A DNA stretch of 64,000 nucleotides, taken from NCBI GenBank assembly GCA_020249265.1, contig JADCGA010000003.1, positions 55,309 through 119,308 on the forward strand, in the 5' to 3' direction. The translations under genes and the position numbers were made by a program. Source of the DNA: Roseomonas sp. (GTDB lineage Bacteria > Pseudomonadota > Alphaproteobacteria > Acetobacterales > Acetobacteraceae). Within the stretch, counting starts at the first letter, position 1. Each line of letters opens with the position of its first letter. Of the stretch, positions 1 through 8,627 are shown piece after piece. Under the pieces are notes generated by a model, which was given only the letters and a program-made list of their open reading frames with translations, was not told the origin of the DNA and did no database searches.

Positions 1-134
1 GGCCAGGAAGGAAACAGCGCTACCCTTCATGGTAGTCCCCCTCATGCCGCACCCTGCGGCCATGTCTTGCTTTGATTGACAAAAGCCTTGACAGAATGCG
101 ACGTTGAACAACAAGAACCGTCGGAGTTGTCGTC

Positions 135-1745
135 ATGAATGTCCAAGTATCGAAGCGCGCCCTTTTCACCGTCGGCGCTGCTGGCATCATGGCGGCAGCC
201 TTGCCCGGTGCGCGCCAGGCAGCCGCGCAGCAAACGCCACGCAATGCCCTGGTGATTGCCGCGCAGATTGATGATCTTGTCGCGCTTGATCCGCATCATT
301 CCTTCGAAGTCACCGGCAGCGATCTGCTGAAGAACGTTTATGACCAGCTTTTCATCATTGATGATTCCAAACCCAGCGCCGAATTGCTGCCAGGGCTTGC
401 GGAAAGCTTCACGATTTCCGCTGATGGCAAAACCTTCACCTTCCGCATTCGCCAAGGGGTGCGCTTTCATTCCGGCAATGCGCTAACGGCTGAGGATGTG
501 GCGTTTTCGCTGCGCCGACCGCTACAGATCAATCGCACGCCGGCTTTCATGTATCGCTCGGTCGGGCTGACCGCGGATAACGTTGAACAGACTGTGCGGC
601 AGACCGGCGATTTTGAAGTGCAGGTCACCTTCAATGAAGCCTATGCGCCGACGCTCATTCAAAACCTGTTCACGGCGACGATTGCTTCCGTGCTGGACAG
701 CAAGCTTGTGCTGCAAAATGCCGGCGAGGATCGCGGCAATACCTGGCTCAATCGCAATTCAGCGGGCTCCGGCGCGTTTCGCCTGACGCGGTATCAGCCC
801 AATGAAAGCTATACGCTTGACCGTAATGATGCCTGGTGGCGTGGCCGGGCCAATATGCAGCGCGTGATTGTGCGCCACGTGCCGGAAGCCGCAACCCAGC
901 GCCTGCTGCTGGAACGCGGCGATGTTGATGTGGCGCGCAATCTGACACCCACGGATATCGCCGCGCTGCGTGGCCGACCTGGCATTACCATTCAGGAATT
1001 TCCGCGCGGGACCATCCAGTATTTCAGCGCGAATTTGGGGGACCCGATCCTATCCAATCCGCGCGTGATTGAAGCGCTGAAGCATCTGGTGGATTATGAC
1101 GCGATTGCGAATAACCTGCTGCCGGGTCAGGTGTTCCCGCATCAATCCTTCATCCCGCGCGCCATCCTGGGTGAGGTGAATGAACGCCCTTGGCGCTTTG
1201 ACCCGACGCGTGCGCGCGCCTTGCTTGCCGAAGCGGGGCACCCCAATGGCATTCGCCTGACCATGGATACGGCGAATACCTTCCCATCGCTTGATGTTGC
1301 GCAAGCCTTGCAGGCAAGCTTCGCCCGTGGCGGCGTGACACTTGAAGTGCTGCCCGCCACAGGCGCGCAGGTGCTGGCCAAATTCCGTGCGCGCAACCAT
1401 CAGCTTTTCATCGGCATTTGGGGGCTTGGCTATCCCGATCCGCACTACAATGCCGATAGCTTCGCGCATAACCCGCCCGGGGCGAATAATCCGGGCAAGC
1501 TCACCTGGCGCAACAATTGGAATATCCCGGAACTCACCGCGCGGACTGAAGCCGCGATGCGAGAGCGCGATCAGAATGCGCGCGCCGCGATCTATCGGCA
1601 GATCCAGGCGGAATTCATGGGTACCTCCCCCTTCGCGGTATTCGCGCAGCAGCAGGTGCAAGTCGCCGTGCGCAGCAACCTGACCGGCTATGCCGCAAGC
1701 TCGCCCGGGCTTTCGGCAATTCTTTGGCGTGCGACCAAGGGATAA
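135..1745 (+). CDS. ABC transporter substrate-binding protein, family 5 (peptide/nickel type)
   Basis: A 536-residue extracytoplasmic solute-binding protein of the SBP_bac_5 (DppA/OppA/NikA) family. It starts with a basic N-terminus and a hydrophobic stretch ending in an AAAQQ region near residue 33, so it is exported; the KR pair before the hydrophobic core resembles but does not match a twin-arginine motif. The mature part has the family's early LDPHHSFE segment and the later FHSGNALTAEDVAFS block. A GGAG ribosome-binding site lies 8 nt before the ATG. It is the first gene of a five-gene importer operon and its stop lies 1 nt before the GTG of the first permease gene. The ligand (di/oligopeptide, nickel chelate, glutathione) cannot be read from sequence. 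Confidence 0.9.
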   Translation: MNVQVSKRALFTVGAAGIMAAALPGARQAAAQQTPRNALVIAAQIDDLVALDPHHSFEVTGSDLLKNVYDQLFIIDDSKPSAELLPGLAESFTISADGKTFTFRIRQGVRFHSGNALTAEDVAFSLRRPLQINRTPAFMYRSVGLTADNVEQTVRQTGDFEVQVTFNEAYAPTLIQNLFTATIASVLDSKLVLQNAGEDRGNTWLNRNSAGSGAFRLTRYQPNESYTLDRNDAWWRGRANMQRVIVRHVPEAATQRLLLERGDVDVARNLTPTDIAALRGRPGITIQEFPRGTIQYFSANLGDPILSNPRVIEALKHLVDYDAIANNLLPGQVFPHQSFIPRAILGEVNERPWRFDPTRARALLAEAGHPNGIRLTMDTANTFPSLDVAQALQASFARGGVTLEVLPATGAQVLAKFRARNHQLFIGIWGLGYPDPHYNADSFAHNPPGANNPGKLTWRNNWNIPELTARTEAAMRERDQNARAAIYRQIQAEFMGTSPFAVFAQQQVQVAVRSNLTGYAASSPGLSAILWRATKG

Positions 1746-1746
1746 G

Positions 1747-2766
1747 GTGAAGGCCAGTATTGCCCTGCGCCAAAGCTCCGGCTTCCTGTTTCAGGTTGCG
1801 CTGACGCTGCTTGGATTGCTGGCGGTCACTTTCTTCATCGGGCGCGTGGTGCCGATTGATCCTGTGCTTGCCGTGGTTGGCGATCAGGCGCCGCGCGATG
1901 TCTATGAAGCGGTGAAGCGAGAGCTTGGGCTCGACCAACCCCTTTGGTGGCAGTTCTGGGTCTATGTCCAGAAAATGGCTGTGGGCGATTTCGGCCAATC
2001 CCTGGTGACCAATCGTCCGGTGATTGAAGACATCAAGCGCGTTTTCCCGGCGACATTGGAACTTGCCACCTTTGCCACCATCATCGGTGTTGCACTTGGC
2101 GTGCCCATGGGCATTGCGGGCGCCGTTTGGCAGGATCGCTGGCCGGATCAATTGGTACGCGTTGTCGGGCTTGTTGGCTATTCCGTGCCGATCTTCTGGC
2201 TTGGCATTATTGGCTTGCTGGTTTTCTACGGCATTCTCGGTTGGGTGCAGGGACCTGGAAGGCTTGGCGTATTCTTTGAAGACATGGTGCCTGTCGTCAC
2301 CGGCGTGATCCTGATTGATTCGGCGATTGCGCAGGAGTGGGAGGTCTTCTGGAACGCCTTCGGTCATGTGGTGCTGCCTTCGGCGGTGCTGGGTTATTTC
2401 TCCATAGCCTATATCGCACGCATGACACGCAGCTGCATGCTGGAACAGCTCAATCAGGAATACATCGTCACGGCGCGCGCGAAGGGCGTTTCCGAGGCAC
2501 GCATTATCTGGGTGCATGCCTTGCGCAATGTCTCGGTCCCGCTGGTGACCGTGATTGCGCTTTCTTATGCGCGGCTGCTGGAAGGGGCGGTGCTGACCGA
2601 AACCGTCTTTGCCTGGCCCGGGCTTGGCCGCTACCTGACAACGGCGCTACTGGCCGCCGATATGAATGCGGTGCTGGGGGCGACAATTGTTGTGGGGCTG
2701 ATTTTCGTCGGTATCAATCTTTTGTCTGATCTGCTGTATCGCTTGCTGGACCCGCGCGCGAAATGA
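1747..2766 (+). CDS. ABC transporter permease, DppB/OppB type
   Basis: First inner-membrane permease of the importer, about 339 residues with six predicted membrane segments and a BPD_transp_1 domain. The cytoplasmic coupling (EAA) motif is visible as ARAKGVSEARIIWVHALRN. The reading frame stays open 57 nt further upstream into the binding-protein gene, but the GTG at 1747 is preferred: it begins just after the upstream stop, has an AAGG-like ribosome site, and gives the family's usual length. The 3' end overlaps the next permease gene by 4 nt (ATGA), which indicates translational coupling. Confidence 0.9.
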   Translation: MKASIALRQSSGFLFQVALTLLGLLAVTFFIGRVVPIDPVLAVVGDQAPRDVYEAVKRELGLDQPLWWQFWVYVQKMAVGDFGQSLVTNRPVIEDIKRVFPATLELATFATIIGVALGVPMGIAGAVWQDRWPDQLVRVVGLVGYSVPIFWLGIIGLLVFYGILGWVQGPGRLGVFFEDMVPVVTGVILIDSAIAQEWEVFWNAFGHVVLPSAVLGYFSIAYIARMTRSCMLEQLNQEYIVTARAKGVSEARIIWVHALRNVSVPLVTVIALSYARLLEGAVLTETVFAWPGLGRYLTTALLAADMNAVLGATIVVGLIFVGINLLSDLLYRLLDPRAK

Positions 2767-3680
2767 GCGATCGCGCCGAACAGGGCTGGCGCGCCCGGCT
2801 GCTTTCTGAAACGCCGCGCTCCCGCCGCGAAGCGAAGCTTGGTCAGGCTTATCGCGGATGGCTGCAATTCCGGCAGAACCGCCTGGCGCTGCTCGGGCTT
2901 GCCATTGTGCTCACGCTGATCCTGGTGGCGGTGCTGGCACCCTGGATTGCGCCACATCACCCGCATGAACAAAATCTGGCGCAAAGATTACTGCCGCCGG
3001 GCAGCGGCTCACATCTGCTGGGCACGGATGAATTCGGGCGCGATATCCTCTCACGCATCATCTATGGCGCGCGCGTCACCCTTTACATTGTGGTGCTGGT
3101 CGCGCTGATTGCCGCGCCGATCGGGCTGATTGTCGGCACCGCCGCCGGCTATCTGGGTGGCTGGGTAGATGCCGCGCTGATGCGCATCACGGATGTGTTT
3201 CTTTCCTTTCCAAGCCTTATTCTGGCGCTGGCCTTTGTCGCGGCTTTGGGGCCGGGTATTGAAAACGCGGTCATTGCCATCGCGCTGACGTCATGGCCGC
3301 CCTATGCGCGCATCGCGCGGGCCGAGACGATGACCATCCGCAATAGTGACTTCATCGCGGTGGCGCGTATTCAGGGCGCGGGAACCGGACGCATCCTGTT
3401 CCGCCATGTCATGCCGCTTTGCGTATCCTCACTGACCGTGCGCGTGACGCTTGATATGGCGGGCATTATCCTGACGGCAGCCGGGCTTGGCTTTCTGGGG
3501 CTCGGCGCGCAACCCCCCATGGCGGAATGGGGGGCCATGGTTTCTTCCGGGCGGCGCTATATTCTCGATCAATGGTGGGTTGCGACCATTCCGGGGCTTG
3601 CGATTTTCGTCGTGAGTCTGGCGTTCAATCTTTTGGGCGATGGGCTGCGCGATGTGCTCGATCCAAGGCAGAAGAAATGA
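2763..3680 (+). CDS. ABC transporter permease, DppC/OppC type
   Basis: Second inner-membrane permease of the importer, 305 residues. It has the long N-terminal cytoplasmic stretch typical of DppC proteins, a first membrane segment near residue 40, the conserved GTDEFGRDILSRIIYGAR block after it, and an EAA-type motif (VARIQGAGTGRILFRHV). It pairs with the preceding DppB-like permease. The start overlaps the previous stop by 4 nt and the stop overlaps the ATPase start by 4 nt. Confidence 0.92.
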   Translation: MSDRAEQGWRARLLSETPRSRREAKLGQAYRGWLQFRQNRLALLGLAIVLTLILVAVLAPWIAPHHPHEQNLAQRLLPPGSGSHLLGTDEFGRDILSRIIYGARVTLYIVVLVALIAAPIGLIVGTAAGYLGGWVDAALMRITDVFLSFPSLILALAFVAALGPGIENAVIAIALTSWPPYARIARAETMTIRNSDFIAVARIQGAGTGRILFRHVMPLCVSSLTVRVTLDMAGIILTAAGLGFLGLGAQPPMAEWGAMVSSGRRYILDQWWVATIPGLAIFVVSLAFNLLGDGLRDVLDPRQKK

Positions 3681-4519
3681 AGCCGCTGCTTGAAGTGGAG
3701 GATTTGCGGATCAGCTTCGCCACGCCAACCGGGCGGTCTGAAGCCGTGCGCGGCGTATCCTTCAGCCTTGGGCGCGAAAGACTCGGGATTGTCGGTGAAT
3801 CCGGTTCCGGCAAGTCACTCACCGGGCGCGCCATCATGCGCCTGCTGCCGCCGGCTGCGCGGATGGAAGCAAACAGGCTCAGTTTTGATGGGATTGATTT
3901 GCTGGCCGCCTCGGCGCGCCAATTGCGAGGCATTCGTGGTGCCCGCATATCACTCGTGCTGCAGGATCCGAAATACTCGCTCAATCCTGTCATGACAGTT
4001 GGGCAGCAGATCGCAGAAGCCGCGCGTATTCATGGCCGGCTTTCCGCGCGTGATGCGCGGCGCAAGGCGCTGGAAATGCTTGAAGCGGTGCGCATCCGTG
4101 ATCCTGAACGCGTGATGCGGCTTTACCCGCATGAGGTTTCAGGCGGTATGGGGCAACGCATCATGATTGCGATGATGCTGGTGCCGGAACCCGATTTGCT
4201 GATAGCCGATGAACCGACCAGCGCCCTTGATGTCACGGTACAGATGCAGGTTCTGGCCATCCTGGATGATCTTGTGGCCAAGCGCGGCATGGGGCTGATT
4301 TTCATCAGCCATGATCTTGATCTGGTCGGCAGTTTTTGTGATCGCGTTCTGATCATGTATGCCGGCCGTATCATGGAAGAACGCGCCGCGCGTGATCTTG
4401 CGGGCGCCACCCATCCCTATACGCAGGGCCTGCTGCGCAGCTTGCCGCGCATTGCCGATGACCGCGCGGAATTGCCGACCCTGTCGCGCGATCCGGCCTG
4501 GCTGGATGCTGGGCGGTGA
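3677..4519 (+). CDS. ABC transporter ATP-binding protein, DppD/NikD type
   Basis: First ATPase of the importer, 280 residues from the ATG that overlaps the DppC-like stop; an upstream in-frame extension was rejected because it lies inside that gene. Walker A is GESGSGKS, the ABC signature is VSGGMGQR and Walker B runs into DEPTSALD. At 280 residues it is shorter than classical DppD (about 325): it ends soon after the HPYTQGLL segment and lacks the usual cysteine-bearing C-terminal oligopeptide-transporter tail, a size closer to NikD. Its GTGA overlap couples it to the second ATPase. Confidence 0.9.
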   Translation: MKPLLEVEDLRISFATPTGRSEAVRGVSFSLGRERLGIVGESGSGKSLTGRAIMRLLPPAARMEANRLSFDGIDLLAASARQLRGIRGARISLVLQDPKYSLNPVMTVGQQIAEAARIHGRLSARDARRKALEMLEAVRIRDPERVMRLYPHEVSGGMGQRIMIAMMLVPEPDLLIADEPTSALDVTVQMQVLAILDDLVAKRGMGLIFISHDLDLVGSFCDRVLIMYAGRIMEERAARDLAGATHPYTQGLLRSLPRIADDRAELPTLSRDPAWLDAGR

Positions 4520-5289
4520 TTACAGTGCGCGATCTGGTGGTAAGCTTCGGACAGGGCCGCGATGCGGTGCATGCGGTACGCGGCATTTCCTTTGCCGTGG
4601 CGGAAGGCGAAAGCTTTGGCCTGGTGGGCGAAAGCGGCAGCGGCAAATCCACGGTGCTGCGTGCCTTGGCGGGGCTTAATCGGAACTGGACTGGTAGTGC
4701 GAGCATCAATGGCCTTGATGTGGCCGCACGCGATGCGCGCCTGCCGCGCCTGGCGCAAATGGTGTTTCAGGACCCTTACGCATCGCTCCACCCGCGCCAC
4801 ACGGTTGATCGCACCCTGTCGGAGCCACTGGAAATCCATGGCATGGGCGATATTGCCGCGCGCGTTGAAAAGGCTTTGGCCGATGTCGGGCTTGGGGCGA
4901 ATTTTCGCTTCCGCTATCCCAATCAGCTTTCCGGCGGGCAGCGCCAGCGCGTTGCCATTGCACGCGCGTTGATGCTGGAACCGAAGGTGCTGCTGCTGGA
5001 TGAACCGACCAGCGCGCTTGATGTGAGCGTGCAGGCGGAAATCCTGAATTTGTTGCGCGGGCTGCGCACCGCGCAGCGCCTGACCATCATTCTGGTCAGC
5101 CATAATCTGGCGGTTATCGCGCATATGTGCGACCGGCTGGCGGTGATGAATCGTGGCCTGATCGTGGAGGAAATGGATATCGCAACCCTTCGCCGCGAAG
5201 ACCCGAAGCAGGCCTATACGCGCCAGCTTTTGCTGGCCTCCAAGGGCTATGACCGGGAAGCCGCGGCGCGGCTGGTGACCTATGATTGA
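4516..5289 (+). CDS. ABC transporter ATP-binding protein, DppF/NikE type
   Basis: Second ATPase of the importer, 257 residues, starting at a GTG that overlaps the previous stop (GTGA). Walker A is GESGSGKS, the signature is LSGGQRQRVAIARAL and Walker B is VLLLDEPTSALD. Like its partner it is short and lacks the extended C-terminal domain of DppF, ending just after the YTRQLLLAS helix. It should form the heterodimeric motor with the preceding ATPase. It is the last gene of the operon; 146 nt without a gene follow. Confidence 0.9.
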   Translation: MITVRDLVVSFGQGRDAVHAVRGISFAVAEGESFGLVGESGSGKSTVLRALAGLNRNWTGSASINGLDVAARDARLPRLAQMVFQDPYASLHPRHTVDRTLSEPLEIHGMGDIAARVEKALADVGLGANFRFRYPNQLSGGQRQRVAIARALMLEPKVLLLDEPTSALDVSVQAEILNLLRGLRTAQRLTIILVSHNLAVIAHMCDRLAVMNRGLIVEEMDIATLRREDPKQAYTRQLLLASKGYDREAAARLVTYD

Positions 5290-5435
5290 TCGGCCCGGGC
5301 ACAGAAGGATTGCCCGCGCGCCCTGGGCCAGCGCGGCTGGCCGGCGCCGCAAGCGCGGAAAAGAGCGCCCGGGGACTGTGCGAATGGCGCCTGCGGGCCT
5401 AGCCTTCAAGGCATGGCAGGCAGAGGCTGCGAATC

Positions 5436-7448
5436 GTGTTGATGATCCTCGCCCTTGCTTTGGCGGTGCTGGCGATCCTTTCGCTGGCAGCGCCCTTGCT
5501 GGCGCGGGCGATGCTTGGCGTAGGGCTGCTTTACGCGGGCTCGGCCTTGGCTTCTTTGGTATTCGCGCTGGGCGGAATTTTCGGGCTGCTGGCAGCGCCC
5601 ACGGAGCTTACCTTGCCCTTCGGCCCGCCCTGGGGCGCGATGCGGCTCGCGCTTGATCCGCTTTCCGCCTGGTTCCTGCTGATCCTCGGGCTTTGTGGTG
5701 TGGCCGCGTCGGCCTTCGCCTTCGGCCATGTGAAGGGGCCAGAGGCAGCGCGGCGGCTGGTGCCCTATCCGCTGTTTCTCGCCGGCATGGCGCTGACCCT
5801 GCTTGCCGCCGATGGCTTTACGCTGGTGCTCGGCTTTGAACTCATGTCCTTCGCGTCATGGGTGCTGGTCGCGCATGAACATGAACAGGCGGAAAATCGC
5901 CGTGCCGCGCGGCTATATCTGGGCTTCGCGGCCCTGGGCGGCGCGGCGCTGATCCTGTGTTTTGGCTTGCTCGCGGCGGGCGCTTCGGCGGGGGCGGGTT
6001 TCGCGGCCTTGCGCGCCGCGCCACCCGATGGGCTGCGTGCTTTGGCGATCTTGCTGCTGGTGGTGGTTGGCGCCGGGTCCAAGGCCGGGCTGGTGCCTTT
6101 GCATGTCTGGCTGCCCTTGGCGCATCCCGCCGCACCCAGCCATGTGAGTGCGCTGATGTCAGCCGCCATGACCAAGGTGGCGCTATATGTGTTGGCGCGG
6201 GTGATCTTTGACTTGGCCGGCCCGGCGCAGCCGCTGTTTTGGGGGGCGGTGCTGATGGCGCTGGGGCTGGCCTCGGCCATCATGGGTGCTTTGCGCGCGG
6301 CGTTGGAGGAAGACACCAAAACGCTTCTCGCCTGTTCCACCATAGAGAATGTCGGGCTGATCACGGTGGGGCTTGGCTTGGCCTTGGCGTTTCGCGCGGC
6401 GGATTTGGGCGCGCTGGCGGCTGTGGCGGCGGGTGCGGCGCTGCTGCATGCGCTGAACCACGCCATGTTCAAGACGCTGCTGTTTCTGGGCGCGGGTGAG
6501 GTGCTGCACGGCGCGGCATCGCGGCGCATGGATCGGCTGGGCGGCCTGATCCATGCCATGCCCTGGACTGCCGGCCTGGTGCTGCTGGGTGCCGCTGCTG
6601 CCGCTGCGCTACCACCGCTTTCGGGCTTTGCCTCAGAATGGTTGCTGTTGCAGGCGCTGATTGCCGCCTGGCGCGTCGGGGATTTGGCCTTTCAGATTGG
6701 CGCGGCAGCGGCCACTGCCTTGGCGGCTTTGGCAGTAGCTCTTTCTGCCGCGGCGATGCTGCGCCTTTACGGAATGGTTTTTCTGGGCAGGCCACGCAGC
6801 CCACGTGCCGCAGGTGCGACCGAGCTTTCCGGCATGGCGCGCAGCGCGCTGATCCTGCCCGCCATGCTGACCGTGATCTTTGGCCTGACGCCGGGCTTTT
6901 TGCTGGAACTTGCCGCACCGGCGCTGCGGCTATTGACCGGGGCGGGCGCGGGGCTTTCCGCTTTGGGTGGCGTGACAGTGACGGTTTCCGAAGGTGGCGC
7001 GGGTTATGCCCCGCTGATCGTCTTTGTCCTTTTGCTGCTGCTGGGCAGCGGCCTTGTCTGGTTCGCGCGGCGGCAGGCGCCAGGCATGGCGCGCGGCCCC
7101 GCCTGGGATTGCGGTTTCATTGCACCGCCGCATCATCTGCCTTTTGGCGATCCCGCCACGCAAGTTTCCGCCGCCGGCATGGCGCAGCCATTGCGGCGCA
7201 TGCTGGGCAAGACTCTGCTTGCAGCAAGGGAGAAAGTGGAAATGCCGCCCCCGGGCAATACCGCGCCAGCGCGCTTGCAGGCAGGGTTTCATGATCCTGT
7301 GCTGGCGCTGATTTCCGGGCCATTGCCACGCGGGCGCGAAAGGCTGGCGGCGCTTGCGGAACGCTTGCGTGATTTCTCGCTCAGGCAATGTCTCGGGCTT
7401 GGGTTTACGGTGCTGCTCGCGCTCATGGCGCTGCTGATTTGGCTGTAA
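5436..7448 (+). CDS. Hydrogenase-4 component B-like / NuoL-type proton-translocating membrane subunit
   Basis: A 670-residue, very hydrophobic protein with well over ten membrane segments and a Proton_antipo_M domain. It carries antiporter-like hallmarks: a membrane Glu in GFELMSFASWVL, the Lys of GAGSKAGLVPLHVWLP, and the HVSALMSAAMTK segment. The C-terminal region (PAWDCGF, then a final membrane helix near residue 650) is typical of HyfB/HycC rather than NuoL. Start choice is GTG at 5436 or ATG at 5442. It stands alone: none of the usual hyfC-hyfE-hyfF-hydrogenase or complex-I partners follow, only a transposase remnant. Its role in this genome is therefore unclear. Confidence 0.85.
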   Translation: MLMILALALAVLAILSLAAPLLARAMLGVGLLYAGSALASLVFALGGIFGLLAAPTELTLPFGPPWGAMRLALDPLSAWFLLILGLCGVAASAFAFGHVKGPEAARRLVPYPLFLAGMALTLLAADGFTLVLGFELMSFASWVLVAHEHEQAENRRAARLYLGFAALGGAALILCFGLLAAGASAGAGFAALRAAPPDGLRALAILLLVVVGAGSKAGLVPLHVWLPLAHPAAPSHVSALMSAAMTKVALYVLARVIFDLAGPAQPLFWGAVLMALGLASAIMGALRAALEEDTKTLLACSTIENVGLITVGLGLALAFRAADLGALAAVAAGAALLHALNHAMFKTLLFLGAGEVLHGAASRRMDRLGGLIHAMPWTAGLVLLGAAAAAALPPLSGFASEWLLLQALIAAWRVGDLAFQIGAAAATALAALAVALSAAAMLRLYGMVFLGRPRSPRAAGATELSGMARSALILPAMLTVIFGLTPGFLLELAAPALRLLTGAGAGLSALGGVTVTVSEGGAGYAPLIVFVLLLLLGSGLVWFARRQAPGMARGPAWDCGFIAPPHHLPFGDPATQVSAAGMAQPLRRMLGKTLLAAREKVEMPPPGNTAPARLQAGFHDPVLALISGPLPRGRERLAALAERLRDFSLRQCLGLGFTVLLALMALLIWL

Positions 7449-7490
7449 AGGACATGAGCAAGAAGCGCATGATCGCGCAGTAGTAGAAGT

Positions 7491-7679
7491 TTGAAGCGAG
7501 AGTCACGGCTTTGCCGGATCAGGCGCAAGCCGCTGATGCGCTGGAATGGGCGGCGTTCGGCGATTGATGGGCGGACCACGCGCCATCGCGGGCTGCCCGA
7601 GGTGGGCTGGCATTTCACCCTTGCCATGGCGGCTTACAATTTGCCTCGCCTGCCGAAGCTGCTGGTGGCGGCAGCATGA
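7491..7679 (+). pseudogene. 3' remnant of a DDE transposase (IS fragment, copy 1)
   Basis: Only the last ~30 codons are recognisable: RHRGLPEVGWHFTLAMAAYN followed by LPRLPKLLVAAA and stop, a typical IS-transposase C-terminus. The preceding codons are scrambled, and no start or catalytic region is present. The homology continues beyond the stop to about 7737 and matches an inverted copy at 19771-19925, so both come from the same element family. The rest of the gap around it (7449-7490 and 7738-7815) shows nothing I can support. Confidence 0.7.
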
Positions 7680-7737
7680 CGCCCGGAATCCGTCCCAAGC
7701 GTATCGGCAGGGCCAAAAAATTCACTGAAAATGCTTG
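7579..7737 (+). repeat. IS-derived repeat, copy 1 (inverted relative to 19771-19925)
   Basis: About 155 nt covering the transposase 3' end and its downstream flank (including ACGCCCGGA and TCCGTCCCAAGCGTATCGG) recur on the opposite strand 12 kb away with scattered mismatches. The two copies bracket the hsl-his-ribosomal-fab block. Confidence 0.75.
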
Positions 7738-7815
7738 GGCTCAGCCGAAAGCAGCCTTGAAAACATGCGCGAGTTCAAAAAACGCAATGCTCAAGGATAG
7801 CTTCTCAGCAGCCGG

Positions 7816-8625
7816 CTAAACCATCGAAAACGCCACATCGCGCGTCGCTGCCAGCGCCTCATAAGCCGCGCGCACCGGCAGCGCGCCATGCACGCGTTCC
7901 AGCCGCCTCAGCGTAAAATGCCCGCGCGCGACGCTGCGGAAATGTTCCAGAAACGCCAGGTTGATCGCGGCCCCTGCCGCGGCACCAATCAGCGGCGCTG
8001 CCTGGGCGGAAAGCTTCAGCCCCACGGGTCCCACAAAGCGCGCCGCGATGGCGGCAATAAAGCCCGGCAGCACGGTTGCGCCGATGCTGCCCTTAAGTGC
8101 CTCGGCCAAGGCGATGCGCAGCGCGAAATAGCCGGATTCAGCCGCATCATCAGCGCGCCCGCGCCCGCCTAACGCAAAAATCTTCAGGCATTCGGCGGCG
8201 ATTTCCGGGCGCGACAAATCCTCGCCCTCCTCAGCCGCGATGGCGGCGATTTGGCGCAACAAAACAGTCGTGGAAACTGGCAATTCCACCAGCGTGCCAG
8301 CTAGGCCAAAGGCGCCGCCGGCGGCGCCGGTTGCCGCAGCCAGCCCGCGATGCAGCCAGGATGACGGCAAAATTGAGGGTGTGGCCGCCGGCGATGACCG
8401 CAAAGCTGCCGCCATCGCCGTTGTCAGCGCTGTTCGCACCGCGCCTTGAAGCCCGCCTTGCAGCGGGCCAGGCAGGCGCGCGGTCAGGGCCTCAATCGGT
8501 GTCCCCACCGTCGCCGAAAGCCGCGCGGCGAGGGAGGGGTTTTCCAACGCGTCAAACGCCGCGCGCAATTCCGCCTCTGCCCGGCCTGATAGCGGCGGCG
8601 GCGTGGTGCTGACCGTGAGACTCAT
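7816..8625 (-). CDS. EcsC family protein
   Basis: A 269-residue protein matching the EcsC family: Ala-rich, with the conserved glycine-rich block AAATGAAGGAFGLAGTLVEL and then LPVSTTVLLRQIAAIA around residues 105-130, and a FALGG motif. Family function is not well defined; Bacillus EcsC belongs to an ABC locus affecting secretion. Here it follows hslU on the same strand with only a 2-nt gap, so it is probably co-transcribed with hslVU. No signal peptide is obvious, although the hydrophobic glycine/alanine stretches may associate with membrane. Confidence 0.8.
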   Translation of the reverse strand: MSLTVSTTPPPLSGRAEAELRAAFDALENPSLAARLSATVGTPIEALTARLPGPLQGGLQGAVRTALTTAMAAALRSSPAATPSILPSSWLHRGLAAATGAAGGAFGLAGTLVELPVSTTVLLRQIAAIAAEEGEDLSRPEIAAECLKIFALGGRGRADDAAESGYFALRIALAEALKGSIGATVLPGFIAAIAARFVGPVGLKLSAQAAPLIGAAAGAAINLAFLEHFRSVARGHFTLRRLERVHGALPVRAAYEALAATRDVAFSMV

Positions 8626-8627
8626 CG

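Noticed and set aside
1..134. Paired TTGACA hexamers at 76-81 and 88-93 as a promoter for the importer operon
   Set aside because: No acceptable -10 hexamer lies 16-18 nt downstream of either, so a sigma70 promoter cannot be supported.
42..470. Minus-strand open frame opposite the binding-protein gene
   Set aside because: It has no family features and simply mirrors the codon pattern of the plus-strand gene.
1615..2517. Long minus-strand frame opposite the DppB-like permease
   Set aside because: His/Arg-rich composition typical of antisense reading of a membrane protein; the plus strand is clearly coding.
5765..6559. Minus-strand frame inside the HyfB-like gene
   Set aside because: Ser/Ala/Pro-rich antisense shadow of a well-supported membrane protein.
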